Source: Streptomyces rhizosphaerihabitans (GTDB lineage Bacteria > Actinomycetota > Actinomycetes > Streptomycetales > Streptomycetaceae). From it: a stretch of DNA of 64,000 nt. The notes below the pieces were generated by a model. That model saw only the letters and a list, made by a program, of their open reading frames with translations. It was not told where the DNA came from and made no database searches. The stretch is from contig NZ_JAODTZ010000012.1 of assembly GCF_025399795.1 (NCBI RefSeq), positions 62,001 to 126,000 of the forward strand, given 5' to 3'. The position numbers were made by a program, and so were the translations under genes. Positions 42,359 to 52,367 of the stretch are shown here, piece after piece; position 1 is the first letter of the stretch, and every line of letters begins with the position of its first letter.

Positions 42359-43962
42359 GTGAACTGTCGTACGCGCACGGAACGAGCGGCACGGCGCTGC
42401 TCGGCGACACCATCGGGGCCAACCTCGACCGGGCGGTCGCGGCCTGGCCGGACCGCGAGGCGCTCGTCGACGTGCCGTCCGGGAGGCGCTGGACGTACGC
42501 CCGATTCGGCGCGGACGTCGACCGGTTGGCGTACGCGCTGCTCGCCAGTGGCATCGCCAAGGGCGACCGGGTGGGCATCTGGGCGGTCAACTGCCCGGAG
42601 TGGGTACTCGTCCAGTACGCCACCGCCCGCATCGGCGCGATCATGGTGAACATCAATCCGGCCTACCGCACCCACGAGGTCGAGTACGTCCTCAACCAGG
42701 CCGGGATCTCGCTGCTGTTCGCCTCCCTCAGCCACAAGGGCAGCGACTACCGGGCGATGGTCGAGGAAGTGCGCCGCAGGTGCCCGCAGTTGCGGGAGAC
42801 CGTGTACATCGGCGACCCGGGCTGGGACACGCTGGTGAGGCGCGGAACCCCTGACCGGCACGAGGAGTTCCAGGTCCGCGGGAGCGAGCTGTCCTGCGAC
42901 GACCCCATCAACATCCAGTACACCTCGGGCACGACGGGCTTCCCCAAGGGGGCCACGCTCTCCCACCACAACATCCTCAACAACGGTTACTTCGTGGGTG
43001 GGTTGATCGCCTACTCCGAGCAGGACCGGGTCTGCATCCCCGTGCCCTTCTATCACTGCTTCGGCATGGTGATGGGGAATCTGGCCGCCACCTCGCACGG
43101 CGCGTGCATGGTCATCCCCGCGCCGTCGTTCGACCCGGCGGCGACACTGAACGCCGTGCAGCAGGAGCGGTGCACATCGCTCTACGGCGTACCCACCATG
43201 TTCATCGCGGAGTTGAACCTCCCCGACTTCGGCGCGTACGACCTGTCCACCCTGCGCACCGGCATCATGGCGGGCTCGCCCTGCCCGGTCGAGGTGATGA
43301 AGCGGGTGGTCGCCGAGATGCACATGGAGGAGGTCTCCATCTGCTACGGCATGACGGAGACCTCGCCCGTCTCGCTCCAGACCCGCCGGGACGACGACCT
43401 GGAACATCGCACGGGCACGGTCGGCCGGGTGCTCCCGCACCTGGAGGTGAAGGTTGTCGACCCGGTGGACGGGGTGACGCAACCCCGCGGCACCGCAGGA
43501 GAGTTGTGCACCCGTGGCTACAGCGTGATGCTCGGCTACTGGAACGAGCCGGAGAAGACCGCCGAGGCCGTCGACGCGGGGCGCTGGATGCACACGGGCG
43601 ACCTCGCCGTGATGCGGGAGGACGGGTACGTCGAGATCGTCGGCCGCATCAAGGACATGATCATCCGGGGCGGCGAGAACATCTATCCGCGCGAGATCGA
43701 GGAGTTCCTGTACGCGCACCCGAAGATCGCCGACGTCCAGGTGGTAGGCATCCCTCACGAGCGCTACGGCGAGGAAGTGCTCGCCTGTGTCATCCCGCGC
43801 GATCCGGCCGACCCCCTCACCCTGGACGAACTGCGCGACTACTGCGAGGGCCGGCTGGCGCACTACAAGATCCCCAGTCGGCTGCGCGTCCTGGAGACCT
43901 TCCCGATGACGGTCTCGGGGAAGGTACGGAAGATCGAACTGCGGGAGACGTACGCGGAGTAG
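42355..43962 (+). CDS. AMP-dependent acyl-CoA synthetase (FadD-like)
   Basis: The product is 535 aa with QYTSGTTGFPKGATLSHHN, CYGMTETSPV, RWMHTGDLAVM and a C-terminal TVSGKVRKIELRE lysine motif. It resembles fatty-acyl/aryl-CoA synthetases of the FadD3/'AMP-binding protein' group widespread in actinomycetes. It is GTGA-coupled to the upstream synthetase; two different ligases in one operon may handle related acids. A CAGGTG hexamer array and a short inverted repeat follow the stop. Confidence 0.88.
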   Translation: MSELSYAHGTSGTALLGDTIGANLDRAVAAWPDREALVDVPSGRRWTYARFGADVDRLAYALLASGIAKGDRVGIWAVNCPEWVLVQYATARIGAIMVNINPAYRTHEVEYVLNQAGISLLFASLSHKGSDYRAMVEEVRRRCPQLRETVYIGDPGWDTLVRRGTPDRHEEFQVRGSELSCDDPINIQYTSGTTGFPKGATLSHHNILNNGYFVGGLIAYSEQDRVCIPVPFYHCFGMVMGNLAATSHGACMVIPAPSFDPAATLNAVQQERCTSLYGVPTMFIAELNLPDFGAYDLSTLRTGIMAGSPCPVEVMKRVVAEMHMEEVSICYGMTETSPVSLQTRRDDDLEHRTGTVGRVLPHLEVKVVDPVDGVTQPRGTAGELCTRGYSVMLGYWNEPEKTAEAVDAGRWMHTGDLAVMREDGYVEIVGRIKDMIIRGGENIYPREIEEFLYAHPKIADVQVVGIPHERYGEEVLACVIPRDPADPLTLDELRDYCEGRLAHYKIPSRLRVLETFPMTVSGKVRKIELRETYAE

Positions 43963-43974
43963 GCGCCAGGGATG

Positions 43975-44010
43975 CAGGTGCAGGTGCAGGTGCAGGTGCA
44001 GGTACAGGTA
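43975..44010 (+). repeat. CAGGTG/CAGGTA hexamer array
   Basis: Four CAGGTG units (43975-43998) and two CAGGTA units (43999-44010) are followed by CCTGCACC, so the end also forms a GGTGCAGGTAC/GTACCTGCACC inverted repeat. It sits between converging genes and may double as a terminator. Confidence 0.7.
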
Positions 44011-44084
44011 CCTGCACCCGCGCTCGTGCCCCTGCCTTTGGTTTTGCCCCTGCCTGTGCCCGCGTCGGTACTTTTGCCCGGTGA

Positions 44085-45407
44085 TCAGCCCGTGACGGCG
44101 ATGAGTTCGTCGGCCGGGCTGTTCACCGGCTGCGGGGTGCCCGTGAGGTCCAGGACGAAGAGGGGGACGCCGAGGGTGTCGGCACGGGAGCGGGCGTCGT
44201 CGGCGTACCCCGCCAGGGAGAAGAACACGCAGTCCGCCGACTCCGTCATGGCGGTCAGCCACAGACACTCCACATCGCGCAGCGAGGCCGGCCGCACGGT
44301 GGGGTCCACCTGGGCCAGGATGCCGCGCGCGGCGAGCCCGATCCCGGACGGGGGCCGCTGGTCCGCGCGCCGGATGTCGCGATAGCCGAGCCAGCCCAGA
44401 TAGAGCGCGGCGGCGGTGACGGCGTCGCGTGCGGTACGGATGGTGACCGGCTGGAACGCCGGTCGGCGCTCGGGGGAGCCGTCGCGCCCGCGCCCTCCGA
44501 CGCCCCGGTCCGCGCGGGCCCCGGCACCCCGGTCCGGGGTCCGGGCCTGCGCGGTGCCCCGGCGTGAGCCGACGTCGGTGTCCTGGTCCCGGTCCTCGCC
44601 CTGGGCGGCGCCTTGGGGTGCGCGAGGTTTGGTGTCCGGGTCCCGGTCCGCGCCCCGGGAGGTGCGCCGAGGCGCTCGGGGTTCGGCGTCCCGGTCCTCG
44701 CCGCGGCCGGTCCCGCGAGGTGAGCCGACCCCGGTGTCCTGGTCCCGGTCCTCGCTCCTGCCGGTGCCCTGAGGCGCGCCGGGTTCGGTGTCCTGGTCCG
44801 AAGTCTGGGGCCGGGCGGTGTCCTGGGGTGTGCCGATTCCGGCGGCTCTGCCTTGTACCTGTTCCTCGTCCCTGTCGTTGTCCGGGACCGTGCCAGGGCC
44901 GGGGGCTCGATGGCCGCTTCCGGACCCGTCCGGGGTGCTGCCCCGACGGTCGGCTTCGCCGCCGTCGGGAGGGCCGCCCGCTTCCGCGCTCCGTCGACCG
45001 CCCTCGTCGCCCGGCACCGATGCGTCGGTGCCGGCGCGTCGCATGGTGTCGGCCGTGCCGGGCGCGGCCTCCGCGCGCGGAGGCCGGCCGACGGCTCGCT
45101 CCTCTCGTACCCCGCGGAGCGGAATCCGCAGCGTCGTTCCGCAGGGGCAGCCCAGTTCCGGGTGCGGCCACTGGCTCTCGCGGCCGCAGGCGTCGCAGTG
45201 GACCGCGGTCCATTCGTCGTCCCACGCCCGGTGGGTGACGGGGACCGGCTCCGCGAGGCGGTCGAGCGGCGCCGTCACGGGTGCTCCGCACACGCATGGA
45301 TACGACGGGGCCGCGTAAAGGTGCTCGCGGCGGCAGGCCGGGCAACGCACCGGCACGCTCTCGGCCATGGACCGCTCCAGGAACTCACGTCGGGTCAGCG
45401 CGTCCAT
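44085..45407 (-). CDS. Zinc-ribbon protein with low-complexity linker and Mrr-like restriction-endonuclease-fold domain
   Basis: The product is 440 aa. The N-terminus has two CxxC-type zinc ribbons (CPACRREHLY ... CVCG, and CDACGRES ... CPCG). Residues ~130-330 are a charged Gly/Asp/Arg/Pro-rich linker built of imperfect repeats such as EDRDQDTG. The last ~125 residues resemble an Mrr-type nuclease fold (GYRDIRRAD, GILAQVDPTVRPASLRDV, CVFFSLAGY), with the usual catalytic D-(Q/E)xK not obvious. The ATG at 45407 has GGAGGACG upstream. It is divergent from gcl; function unknown. Confidence 0.65.
   Translation of the reverse strand: MDALTRREFLERSMAESVPVRCPACRREHLYAAPSYPCVCGAPVTAPLDRLAEPVPVTHRAWDDEWTAVHCDACGRESQWPHPELGCPCGTTLRIPLRGVREERAVGRPPRAEAAPGTADTMRRAGTDASVPGDEGGRRSAEAGGPPDGGEADRRGSTPDGSGSGHRAPGPGTVPDNDRDEEQVQGRAAGIGTPQDTARPQTSDQDTEPGAPQGTGRSEDRDQDTGVGSPRGTGRGEDRDAEPRAPRRTSRGADRDPDTKPRAPQGAAQGEDRDQDTDVGSRRGTAQARTPDRGAGARADRGVGGRGRDGSPERRPAFQPVTIRTARDAVTAAALYLGWLGYRDIRRADQRPPSGIGLAARGILAQVDPTVRPASLRDVECLWLTAMTESADCVFFSLAGYADDARSRADTLGVPLFVLDLTGTPQPVNSPADELIAVTG
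44540..44850 (-). repeat. Imperfect repeats coding the low-complexity linker
   Basis: Units of roughly 70-75 bp containing GTCCTGGTCCCGGTCCTCGC-like cores recur several times and encode '(E/A)DRD(Q/P)DT...APQGxxxG' segments. They account for the irregular length of the zinc-ribbon protein's linker and are a likely site of length variation between strains. Confidence 0.6.
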
Positions 45408-45482
45408 CGTCCTCCTGCCGGGCGGCGTCCGGCAGCGAAACGCCGCGACGCGCACCAGGCCGGTCCGCAGCGCCGCCCACTC

Positions 45483-45511
45483 TTGACGCTCCTTGCCCCT
45501 ACGCCTACATT
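45483..45511 (+). promoter_or_regulatory. Predicted gcl promoter
   Basis: TTGACG (45483-45488), a 17-nt spacer and TACATT (45506-45511) predict transcription from about 45518. This leaves a ~95-nt leader that contains the TTCCG-N5-CGGAA operator. Confidence 0.55.
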
Positions 45512-45534
45512 GCTTCCAGATAGTAGAAGTTAGT

Positions 45535-45549
45535 TTCCGCAATACGGAA
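45535..45549 (+). promoter_or_regulatory. Palindromic operator upstream of gcl
   Basis: TTCCGCAATACGGAA is a 5-5-5 palindrome located about 18-32 nt after the predicted transcription start of gcl. The identical element in the equivalent orientation lies downstream of the predicted hyi promoter (52216-52230). A repressor sensing a ureide or glyoxylate pathway intermediate (for example an IclR-type AllR) is the likely binder, but no such gene is in the window. Confidence 0.7.
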
Positions 45550-45612
45550 TAAGTGACTCTCCGCGGGGCGCGACGGGAGCTGCGAATCCGACAGCCGAAG
45601 CAGGAGTACTCC

Positions 45613-47397
<1,785 letters not shown>

Positions 47398-47416
47398 CGC
47401 GGGCGCTCGTCCGCTC

Positions 47417-47454
47417 GCGAGGGCGGCCCACCCCAAATGACGGGCCGCCCTCGC
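47417..47454 (+). terminator. gcl terminator
   Basis: GCGAGGGCGGCCC (47417-47429) and GGGCCGCCCTCGC (47442-47454) form a perfect 13-bp stem with a 12-nt loop, followed by GCGTTGTT. It lies 20 bp after the gcl stop. Confidence 0.8.
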
Positions 47455-47495
47455 GCGTTGTTCACAGGGACGGGCGGGTCCGGCATGCTCGCCCC

Positions 47496-48404
47496 ATGCG
47501 GATGACCGTCCCCACCCCCCTCGGCGACATCGCCGTACGCTGCCGTCCCCCGTTTCCCGGTGCACGCCCGGAGGGAACCTCCGTCCCGCCCGACGCCCCC
47601 GCGCTGCTGCTTCTGCACGCCAACCCCGGGGACGGCCGTGACTTCGACGCCGTGCTGCCCGCCCTCGCCGACCGGTACCGCACCTTTGTCGTGGACTGGC
47701 CCGGGTACGGCGACTCCACCGCGCCGGAACCCGGGCGGGTCACTCCCGAAGGGCTGGTGGAGGTCGCCGAGCGGGTGATCGACGCGCTCGCGGAGGAGCA
47801 GGGTGTGCGGGAGGTCGCCGTGCTCGGCAACAGCGTCGGCGGCTATGTCGCCTGCCGCCTCGCCGAGGGCCCCCGCGCCGCGTCGGTCACCGCGCTCGTC
47901 CTGGTCGACCCCGCGGGCTTCACCCGGCAGACCGCGCTCACCCGCTGGTTCTGCCGTGAGGTGATGGGCCGCCCCGCCCGCGCCCGCCGGCTGGTCGTCC
48001 CGCTGGCCCGCGCCTATCTGGGCCGGCTGGGCACGCCGAGCGCGCGGGAGACGTACGCCCGTGTCCGTCAACTGCCCCACGACGAGCGGAGACTGGCGGT
48101 GCACTGCGCGCTGTGGCGCGGTCTCGCCGACCCGGGATTCGGCCTCGCGGACCCGGCCGCCCTCGGCCTGCCGATCCTGCTCTTGTGGGGCAGCCGTGAC
48201 CCGGTCGTCCCCGCGTTCCTCGACGGCCGGCGTGCCCGGCGCGAGCTCCCCGCGGGGACGTCGAGCGTCCGGCTGCCCACGGCACACGAGCCGTACAACG
48301 AACGCCCGGGTCTCTTCCTCCGGCATGTCCTGCCGTTCCTGGAGAATCCGCGGGCGGTCACCGCACGGAGTGTCAAGCCCCCCAGCCGCCCGCGCAGCCG
48401 GTGA
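47496..48404 (+). CDS. Alpha/beta-fold hydrolase
   Basis: The product is 302 aa. The nucleophile elbow is GNSVGGY, the acid lies in LLLWGSRDPVVP, the histidine in PTAHEPYNE, and the oxyanion strand has LLHANPGDGRDF. It is similar to haloperoxidase or ester-hydrolase type proteins; the substrate is unknown. The ATG at 47496 is 41 bp after the gcl terminator. Its 3' end overlaps the convergent TIGR04222-like gene by 32 bp. No link to glyoxylate metabolism can be shown. Confidence 0.8.
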   Translation: MRMTVPTPLGDIAVRCRPPFPGARPEGTSVPPDAPALLLLHANPGDGRDFDAVLPALADRYRTFVVDWPGYGDSTAPEPGRVTPEGLVEVAERVIDALAEEQGVREVAVLGNSVGGYVACRLAEGPRAASVTALVLVDPAGFTRQTALTRWFCREVMGRPARARRLVVPLARAYLGRLGTPSARETYARVRQLPHDERRLAVHCALWRGLADPGFGLADPAALGLPILLLWGSRDPVVPAFLDGRRARRELPAGTSSVRLPTAHEPYNERPGLFLRHVLPFLENPRAVTARSVKPPSRPRSR

Positions 48405-48960
48405 AGCCATCGCCCCCCACGTCGCCGCTCCGGGGCAGCCCGCGCTCCTCCCGGCCGCCGCGCCCCTTCAGGCCGGCAGCCTCGGTGAAGCGCGGCACCA
48501 GCACGGTCAGGGCGGCGTCGCCGTACAGGGCGACCGCGAGCAGGACATCGGCCGTGGACAGGCCCTCCGGTCCGGTGGGAGGCGGGACCGCGGCACGAAG
48601 CTCCCGGAGGACACGCCGGGCGGCGCGCGTCCGGCGCGGGGGCAGGCGGCGCAGCAGTCCGGCCGCTGCGGCCTCGCCGCGCAGCTCCGCCAGCGCCCGT
48701 CGCACGCGCGGCCGGTCCATCAACTCCCGCATTCCCGCCGGGAGATAGAGCGAGCCGCGCACGGCCCTCTCCAGGGAGAGCCCTGGTACGAAGGACGTCC
48801 CCGGGGCCGGGGTCGAGGTCCGTATCGTGACCGGCGGGCCCGGGACCACCGCGCCCCTCAGATGCAGGGCGACCACGGCGACCTTCACGGCCGCGCGGGG
48901 CCCGCCACGCAGCAGCGCGACGGTCAAAGGCCCAGGCCCGACCGCCGCGCTCCCGCTCAT
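48373..48960 (-). CDS. TIGR04222-like domain protein (soluble, short form)
   Basis: The product is 195 aa. LTVALLRGGPRAAVKVAVVALHL near the start and LLAVALYGDAALTVLVP before a Gly/Cys-rich tail (GGDGFTGCAGGWGA) recall the TIGR04222 family of actinomycete membrane proteins, but the N-terminal transmembrane part of those proteins is missing here. The function of the family is unknown. The gene converges on and overlaps the hydrolase gene. Confidence 0.6.
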   Translation of the reverse strand: MSGSAAVGPGPLTVALLRGGPRAAVKVAVVALHLRGAVVPGPPVTIRTSTPAPGTSFVPGLSLERAVRGSLYLPAGMRELMDRPRVRRALAELRGEAAAAGLLRRLPPRRTRAARRVLRELRAAVPPPTGPEGLSTADVLLAVALYGDAALTVLVPRFTEAAGLKGRGGREERGLPRSGDVGGDGFTGCAGGWGA

Positions 48961-49196
48961 GGTGCTTCCCCCGTGCCCCCGTTACCCCCGTTCGGGACCC
49001 GCCGCCCCCGTGCCGGCGGGCCCCGTGTGCCGAGAATGTGCCTCATCCGGCGTGAGGTGAAGCCCCTGGGGCGGTGTTCAGAGGTTGATTTGAGGGTTCC
49101 GTAGGCGCTCTACGCCCGCTTGAGTACGTTCGGAGTCTGTTTGTCGCCCGTTTCGGCTCGCGGTTGGGGTCCGGTGTCGGCCGGTGCCCGGGGTCC

Positions 49197-49445
49197 TCAT
49201 CCGTTCGAGTGGTCCGAGTGGTCCGAATGCTCCGAGAGGCCCGGCCAGTCGTCCGGACCACCGCCCTGCCATTCGATGATGTCGCTCTCCTCGACCTCGA
49301 TCGCGTCGAGGTCGACGTCCGCCTGGCGCAGGATCTCGACCACGTCGTCGAGGTGGTACGCCATGCCGAGAACCCGGTCGCCCTCGGTCACCCGTCGCGA
49401 CCCGTCCAGCGCCGGTGTGTGCACCACGATCCTGGGAAAATCCAT
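49197..49445 (-). CDS. Small acidic conserved protein
   Basis: This 82-aa protein begins MDFPRIVVHTPALDGSRRVT and contains HLDDVVEILRQADVDLDAIEV, with an acidic Ser/His-rich C-terminus (SEHSDHSDHSNG). It looks like a small cytosolic Streptomyces protein of unknown role. The ATG at 49445 has GGAGG 8 nt upstream. An upstream ATG at 49460 and a longer 190-codon frame are possible but lack a ribosome site or coding character. Confidence 0.6.
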   Translation of the reverse strand: MDFPRIVVHTPALDGSRRVTEGDRVLGMAYHLDDVVEILRQADVDLDAIEVEESDIIEWQGGGPDDWPGLSEHSDHSDHSNG

Positions 49446-49826
49446 GCCGTCAGCCTCCATGCTCCCAGGCTGCTGCGCGCGGCCGGAATCCGCACCCGGA
49501 GTCCGGCTCGTCGTGCTGAGGGGTTGTGGCCGTCCGACGGCGCGAGGCTGGGCGCGACAGTACGTTCGCGCCGCCGGACGGGGTCTGTGGCCCTTGAGGC
49601 CGGTGGGGGCGGGCCCCGTTGGCCGGTGTGGCTGGGACCGCGGCGGATGCGACGGAACCGTGACGCCGCTTCCCTCAGGTCGAGAAGCGGGTCCCGGGAC
49701 CTTCACCACCGCACTGGCTCGCATGCCGCCGCGGTCCTCGCCTCGCCCGCGGTCCTGTCGTGCGGCCACCCCTCATCCGGGCCGCTCGATCCACCGCGGG
49801 CTACGCGTACCGTTCCTGACCTCCCG
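49446..49826 (-). other. Stretch without a supported gene
   Basis: These 380 bp contain no recognisable coding region. They lie where the body of the catalase gene would be expected, so they are probably what remains after a deletion, or DNA brought next to it by that deletion. Confidence 0.45.
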
Positions 49827-49967
49827 TCAGGGGCGGTACGCGAGCTGGGTTCTCGGTTCGAGACCGGCCGGTCTCGGCCGGGCCGTCGTAGGAGTTGGGC
49901 TCGTGGCGGAGTTCCGGTCGTCGGAGACAGGGGCGCCGGACTCGGTCGTGGGCACGCGCTTCGACAT
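49827..49967 (-). pseudogene. katA: Catalase remnant: N-terminal ~22 codons only
   Basis: From an ATG at 49967 with GGAAGG 7 nt upstream, the minus strand reads MSKRVPTTESGAPVSDDRNS followed by AT, the start of Streptomyces monofunctional catalases (MSKRVLTTESGAP-V-D-NSAT in those I remember). The similarity then ends. The frame runs on through an unrelated Pro/Arg-rich stretch to TGA at 49829-49827, giving a 46-residue product without any heme or active-site residue. The promoter and operator upstream are intact. This is a 5' stump of a catalase gene whose body was deleted. Confidence 0.65.
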
Positions 49968-50044
49968 CGTGGACCTTCCGTACGAGAGGGTGGCGGGTTC
50001 AGCGGAAAACTTCTTCCGCCATGTGGACGTGCGCCGCCTGGTGG

Positions 50045-50074
50045 AGCCTAGGTTCGGTGTGGACCAAACGTCAA
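50045..50074 (-). promoter_or_regulatory. Predicted promoter of the catalase remnant
   Basis: On the minus strand TTGACG (50074-50069), an 18-nt spacer and TAGGCT (50050-50045) predict a start about 70 nt before the remnant's ATG. The -35 is embedded in the TCAACAA palindrome, as at the uricase operon. Confidence 0.55.
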
Positions 50075-50085
50075 CAAGTTGTTGA
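50071..50085 (-). promoter_or_regulatory. Operator shared with the uricase operon (copy 1)
   Basis: TCAACAAGTTGTTGA is a perfect palindrome overlapping the -35 of the catalase remnant's promoter. Read on the minus strand, TTCAACAAnnTGTTGACGT is shared with 53103-53121, so one repressor probably controls both. Confidence 0.65.
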
Positions 50086-50193
50086 AGTAGGTTCCTCGGG
50101 GCGGTCGGCTCAAGGCCGTAGGCGGTTCGTTGAGGCGGATCCGGGCCGCGGCGGCGCCTGGGCGCGACAGGACAGGTGTCAGCGCCACCGCGG

Positions 50194-50244
50194 CCCGGAA
50201 GTTCGAGATGCCCGGAAGTTCGAGATGCCCGGAAGTTCGAGGTG
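50194..50244 (+). repeat. Three tandem 17-bp repeats
   Basis: CCCGGAAGTTCGAGATG occurs at 50194, 50211 and, with one change, 50228. It lies in the gene-less stretch between the catalase remnant and glxR. Imperfect repeats of CGGCCgTGGTTCgGCTCC type follow at 50318-50374. Confidence 0.85.
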
Positions 50245-50373
50245 CCCGGGCAGGGCCGGCGCGGCGGGCCCTCGGCCGTGTTCAGCCCTCGGTCGAGCCG
50301 GCGGACTCGGCCATGGTTCGGCTCCAGGCCGTGGTGTCCAGGACCTGGCCGTTGTTCGGCTCCCGGCCGTGGT

Positions 50374-51267
50374 TCAGATCTGTGCGCCGGAGAGACGCTC
50401 GACCGCGCGCAGCAACGCGGAGTGGTCCAGGCCGCCGTCGCCCTGTGCGCGCAGGCTGGCGACCAGCTGGGCGACCACGGTGCCGACGGGCAGCGCGGCG
50501 CCCACGGTACGGGCGGCGTCCGTGACTATGCCCATGTCCTTGTGGTGCAGGTCGATGCGGAAGCCCGGCTTGAAGTCGCGGTTCAGGAAGTTGTCCTTCT
50601 TGCGGGCCAGCACGGTGGAGCCCGCGAGGCCGCCGCCGAGGACGTCGAGCGCGGCCCTGAGGTCCACGCCGGACTTCTCCAGGAAGACGACGGCCTCGGC
50701 GCACGCCTGGATGTTCACGGCGACGATCAGCTGGTTGGCCGCCTTCACGGTCTGGCCCGAGCCGTGCGGACCGCACAGCACGATGGTCCTGCCGAGCGCC
50801 TCGAAGAGGGGCTCCGCCTCGTCGAAGTCGGCCTGCTCGCCACCGACCATGATCGACAGCACGGCCTCGATCGCGCCGGCCTCACCGCCGGACACCGGGG
50901 CGTCCAGTACGCGAACGCCCTTCTCGGCGCCGGCCTTCGCGAGGTCGATCGAGGTCTGCGGGGTGATCGAGGACATGTCGACCAGCAGTGCGCCGGACCC
51001 CACGTTCTCCAGGATGCCGTCGGGGCCGTACGCGATGGCCTCGACCTGCGGGGAGGCGGGCACCATCGTGATCACCACGTCGGCGTCCCGCACGGCCTCG
51101 GCGATCGAACCGGCGGCGGTGCCGCCCGCGGCGGCCAGGCGCTCCAGCTTGTCCCGCTCCAGCGTGTAACCGGTGACGTCGTACCCGGCCTTGATCAGGT
51201 TCTCCGACATGGGTGAGCCCATGATGCCGAGACCGATCCATGCCACCTTGGGGAGGTTGTTGCTCAT
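50374..51267 (-). CDS. glxR: Tartronate semialdehyde reductase (2-hydroxy-3-oxopropionate reductase)
   Basis: This 297-aa beta-hydroxyacid dehydrogenase reduces tartronate semialdehyde, made by Gcl, to D-glycerate. The NAD(P)-binding motif is IGLGIMGSPM, the substrate-binding DAPVSGGEAGA and the catalytic Lys in GQTVKAANQ are intact. It lies 44 bp after hyi, probably in one operon under the hyi promoter. The open frame extends far upstream through hyi in another phase; the ATG at 51267 (GAGAGG upstream) begins the conserved MSNNLPKVAWIGLG. Confidence 0.93.
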   Translation of the reverse strand: MSNNLPKVAWIGLGIMGSPMSENLIKAGYDVTGYTLERDKLERLAAAGGTAAGSIAEAVRDADVVITMVPASPQVEAIAYGPDGILENVGSGALLVDMSSITPQTSIDLAKAGAEKGVRVLDAPVSGGEAGAIEAVLSIMVGGEQADFDEAEPLFEALGRTIVLCGPHGSGQTVKAANQLIVAVNIQACAEAVVFLEKSGVDLRAALDVLGGGLAGSTVLARKKDNFLNRDFKPGFRIDLHHKDMGIVTDAARTVGAALPVGTVVAQLVASLRAQGDGGLDHSALLRAVERLSGAQI

Positions 51268-51311
51268 GGGGGTGCCTCTCTGAAATCTCTGCTGCGTCAT
51301 CGGGGTGCCGC

Positions 51312-52151
51312 TCAGCGGGCGGCTCGGGCGTCGGCGGGCAGCCAGTCGAAGGCCTCGGCGCTCGGCCGGTCGCCCGGCTTGTACTCCAGGCCGACCCAGC
51401 CCGCGTAACCGGCCTCGGCCAGCTGGTCGAGGAGCTCCTCCAGCGGGAGGCTGCCGGTGCCCGGAGCGCCGCGGCCGGGGTTGTCGGCGATCTGCACATG
51501 GCCGGTCCGGTCGGCGTGGTCGGCGATCGCCCGCGGCAGGTCCTCGCCGTTCATGGAGAGGTGATAGAGGTCCATGAGGAACCTGGTGTTGCCGAGGCCG
51601 GTCGCCGCGTTGACCTTGTCGACGACGGCGACACCGGCTGTTGCGCTCACCAGTGGATAGCGCGGTGACTCCCGCTCGTTGAGAGTCTCGACGAGGAGGA
51701 TCGCGCCGATCCGGTCGGCGGCCCGCGCCGCGAGCACCAGGTTCTCCAGCGCGAGCGCGTCCTGCTCGGCCGGGTCCACGCCCTCGACGCGGTTGCCGTA
51801 CAGGGCGTTGAGCGCCGTGCAGCCCAGCGACCCGGCGAACTCGGCGGCCACGTCGATGTTGGCGCGGAACCTCTCCGACTCCTCCCCGGGGATCGACAGG
51901 GCGCCCCGGTCGGGTCCGGGCAGCTGTCCGGCGTAGAAGTTCAGCCCCGTCAGCCGGACGCCCGCGTCCTCGATCGCCTTCTTCAGGGCGTCGAGCTCGG
52001 ACCGCTCGGGGCTGGGGGAGTCGACCCAGGGCCACCACAGCTCGACCGCGTTGAAGCCTGCCGCGGCGGCGGCCGCGGGGCGCTCCAGGAGCGGGAGTTC
52101 CGTGAAGAGGATCGACAGGTTGACGTTGAAGCGCTGGTCCGCGAATCCCAT
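51312..52151 (-). CDS. hyi: Hydroxypyruvate isomerase
   Basis: This 279-aa TIM-barrel isomerase interconverts hydroxypyruvate and tartronate semialdehyde. It has NLSILFTELPLLERPAAA at the start, a metal-binding Glu in LLVETLNERE, LMDLYHLSMNGED, HVQIADNPGRGAPGTG and a final GLEYKPG with Glu, matching E. coli Hyi and Gip. The ATG at 52151 is preceded by AAGGGAG. It is the first gene of the hyi-glxR operon, behind a TTGACA-type promoter and the operator shared with gcl. Confidence 0.93.
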   Translation of the reverse strand: MGFADQRFNVNLSILFTELPLLERPAAAAAAGFNAVELWWPWVDSPSPERSELDALKKAIEDAGVRLTGLNFYAGQLPGPDRGALSIPGEESERFRANIDVAAEFAGSLGCTALNALYGNRVEGVDPAEQDALALENLVLAARAADRIGAILLVETLNERESPRYPLVSATAGVAVVDKVNAATGLGNTRFLMDLYHLSMNGEDLPRAIADHADRTGHVQIADNPGRGAPGTGSLPLEELLDQLAEAGYAGWVGLEYKPGDRPSAEAFDWLPADARAAR

Positions 52152-52215
52152 GGGGGTCGGCGCTCCCTTCCGTACTGGCGGCCGTGCTGTCGGCCGGGCC
52201 GGCGATTCAGGGGTA

Positions 52216-52230
52216 TTCCGTATTGCGGAA
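52216..52230 (-). promoter_or_regulatory. Palindromic operator upstream of hyi
   Basis: This is TTCCGCAATACGGAA on the minus strand, identical to 45535-45549 and with the same flanking ATA. It lies ~15-30 nt after the predicted start of transcription, the same geometry as at gcl. Confidence 0.7.
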
Positions 52231-52250
52231 GTTCGTTTCTGCTTAATGGA

Positions 52251-52280
52251 AGATTGCCGTCGTGTGTCGGAGCTTGTCAA
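52251..52280 (-). promoter_or_regulatory. Predicted hyi-glxR promoter
   Basis: On the minus strand TTGACA (52280-52275), an 18-nt spacer and CAATCT (52256-52251). The -35 is consensus. The transcription start would be near 52244, upstream of the operator. Confidence 0.5.
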
Positions 52281-52367
52281 GGGGGTGCCGACGGAAAGCC
52301 GCAGCCGTGACCCGCTCGGGCCACGGGGGGCTGCCGGGATGTCCGCGGCGCGCAGTAGGTTGAGCCC

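Noticed and set aside
49903..50085. Plus-strand 60-codon frame starting with GTG after GGAGTTGG
   Set aside because: The minus strand of the same DNA encodes the recognisable catalase N-terminus and its promoter and operator, which explains the sequence better; the frame's stop lies in the palindrome.
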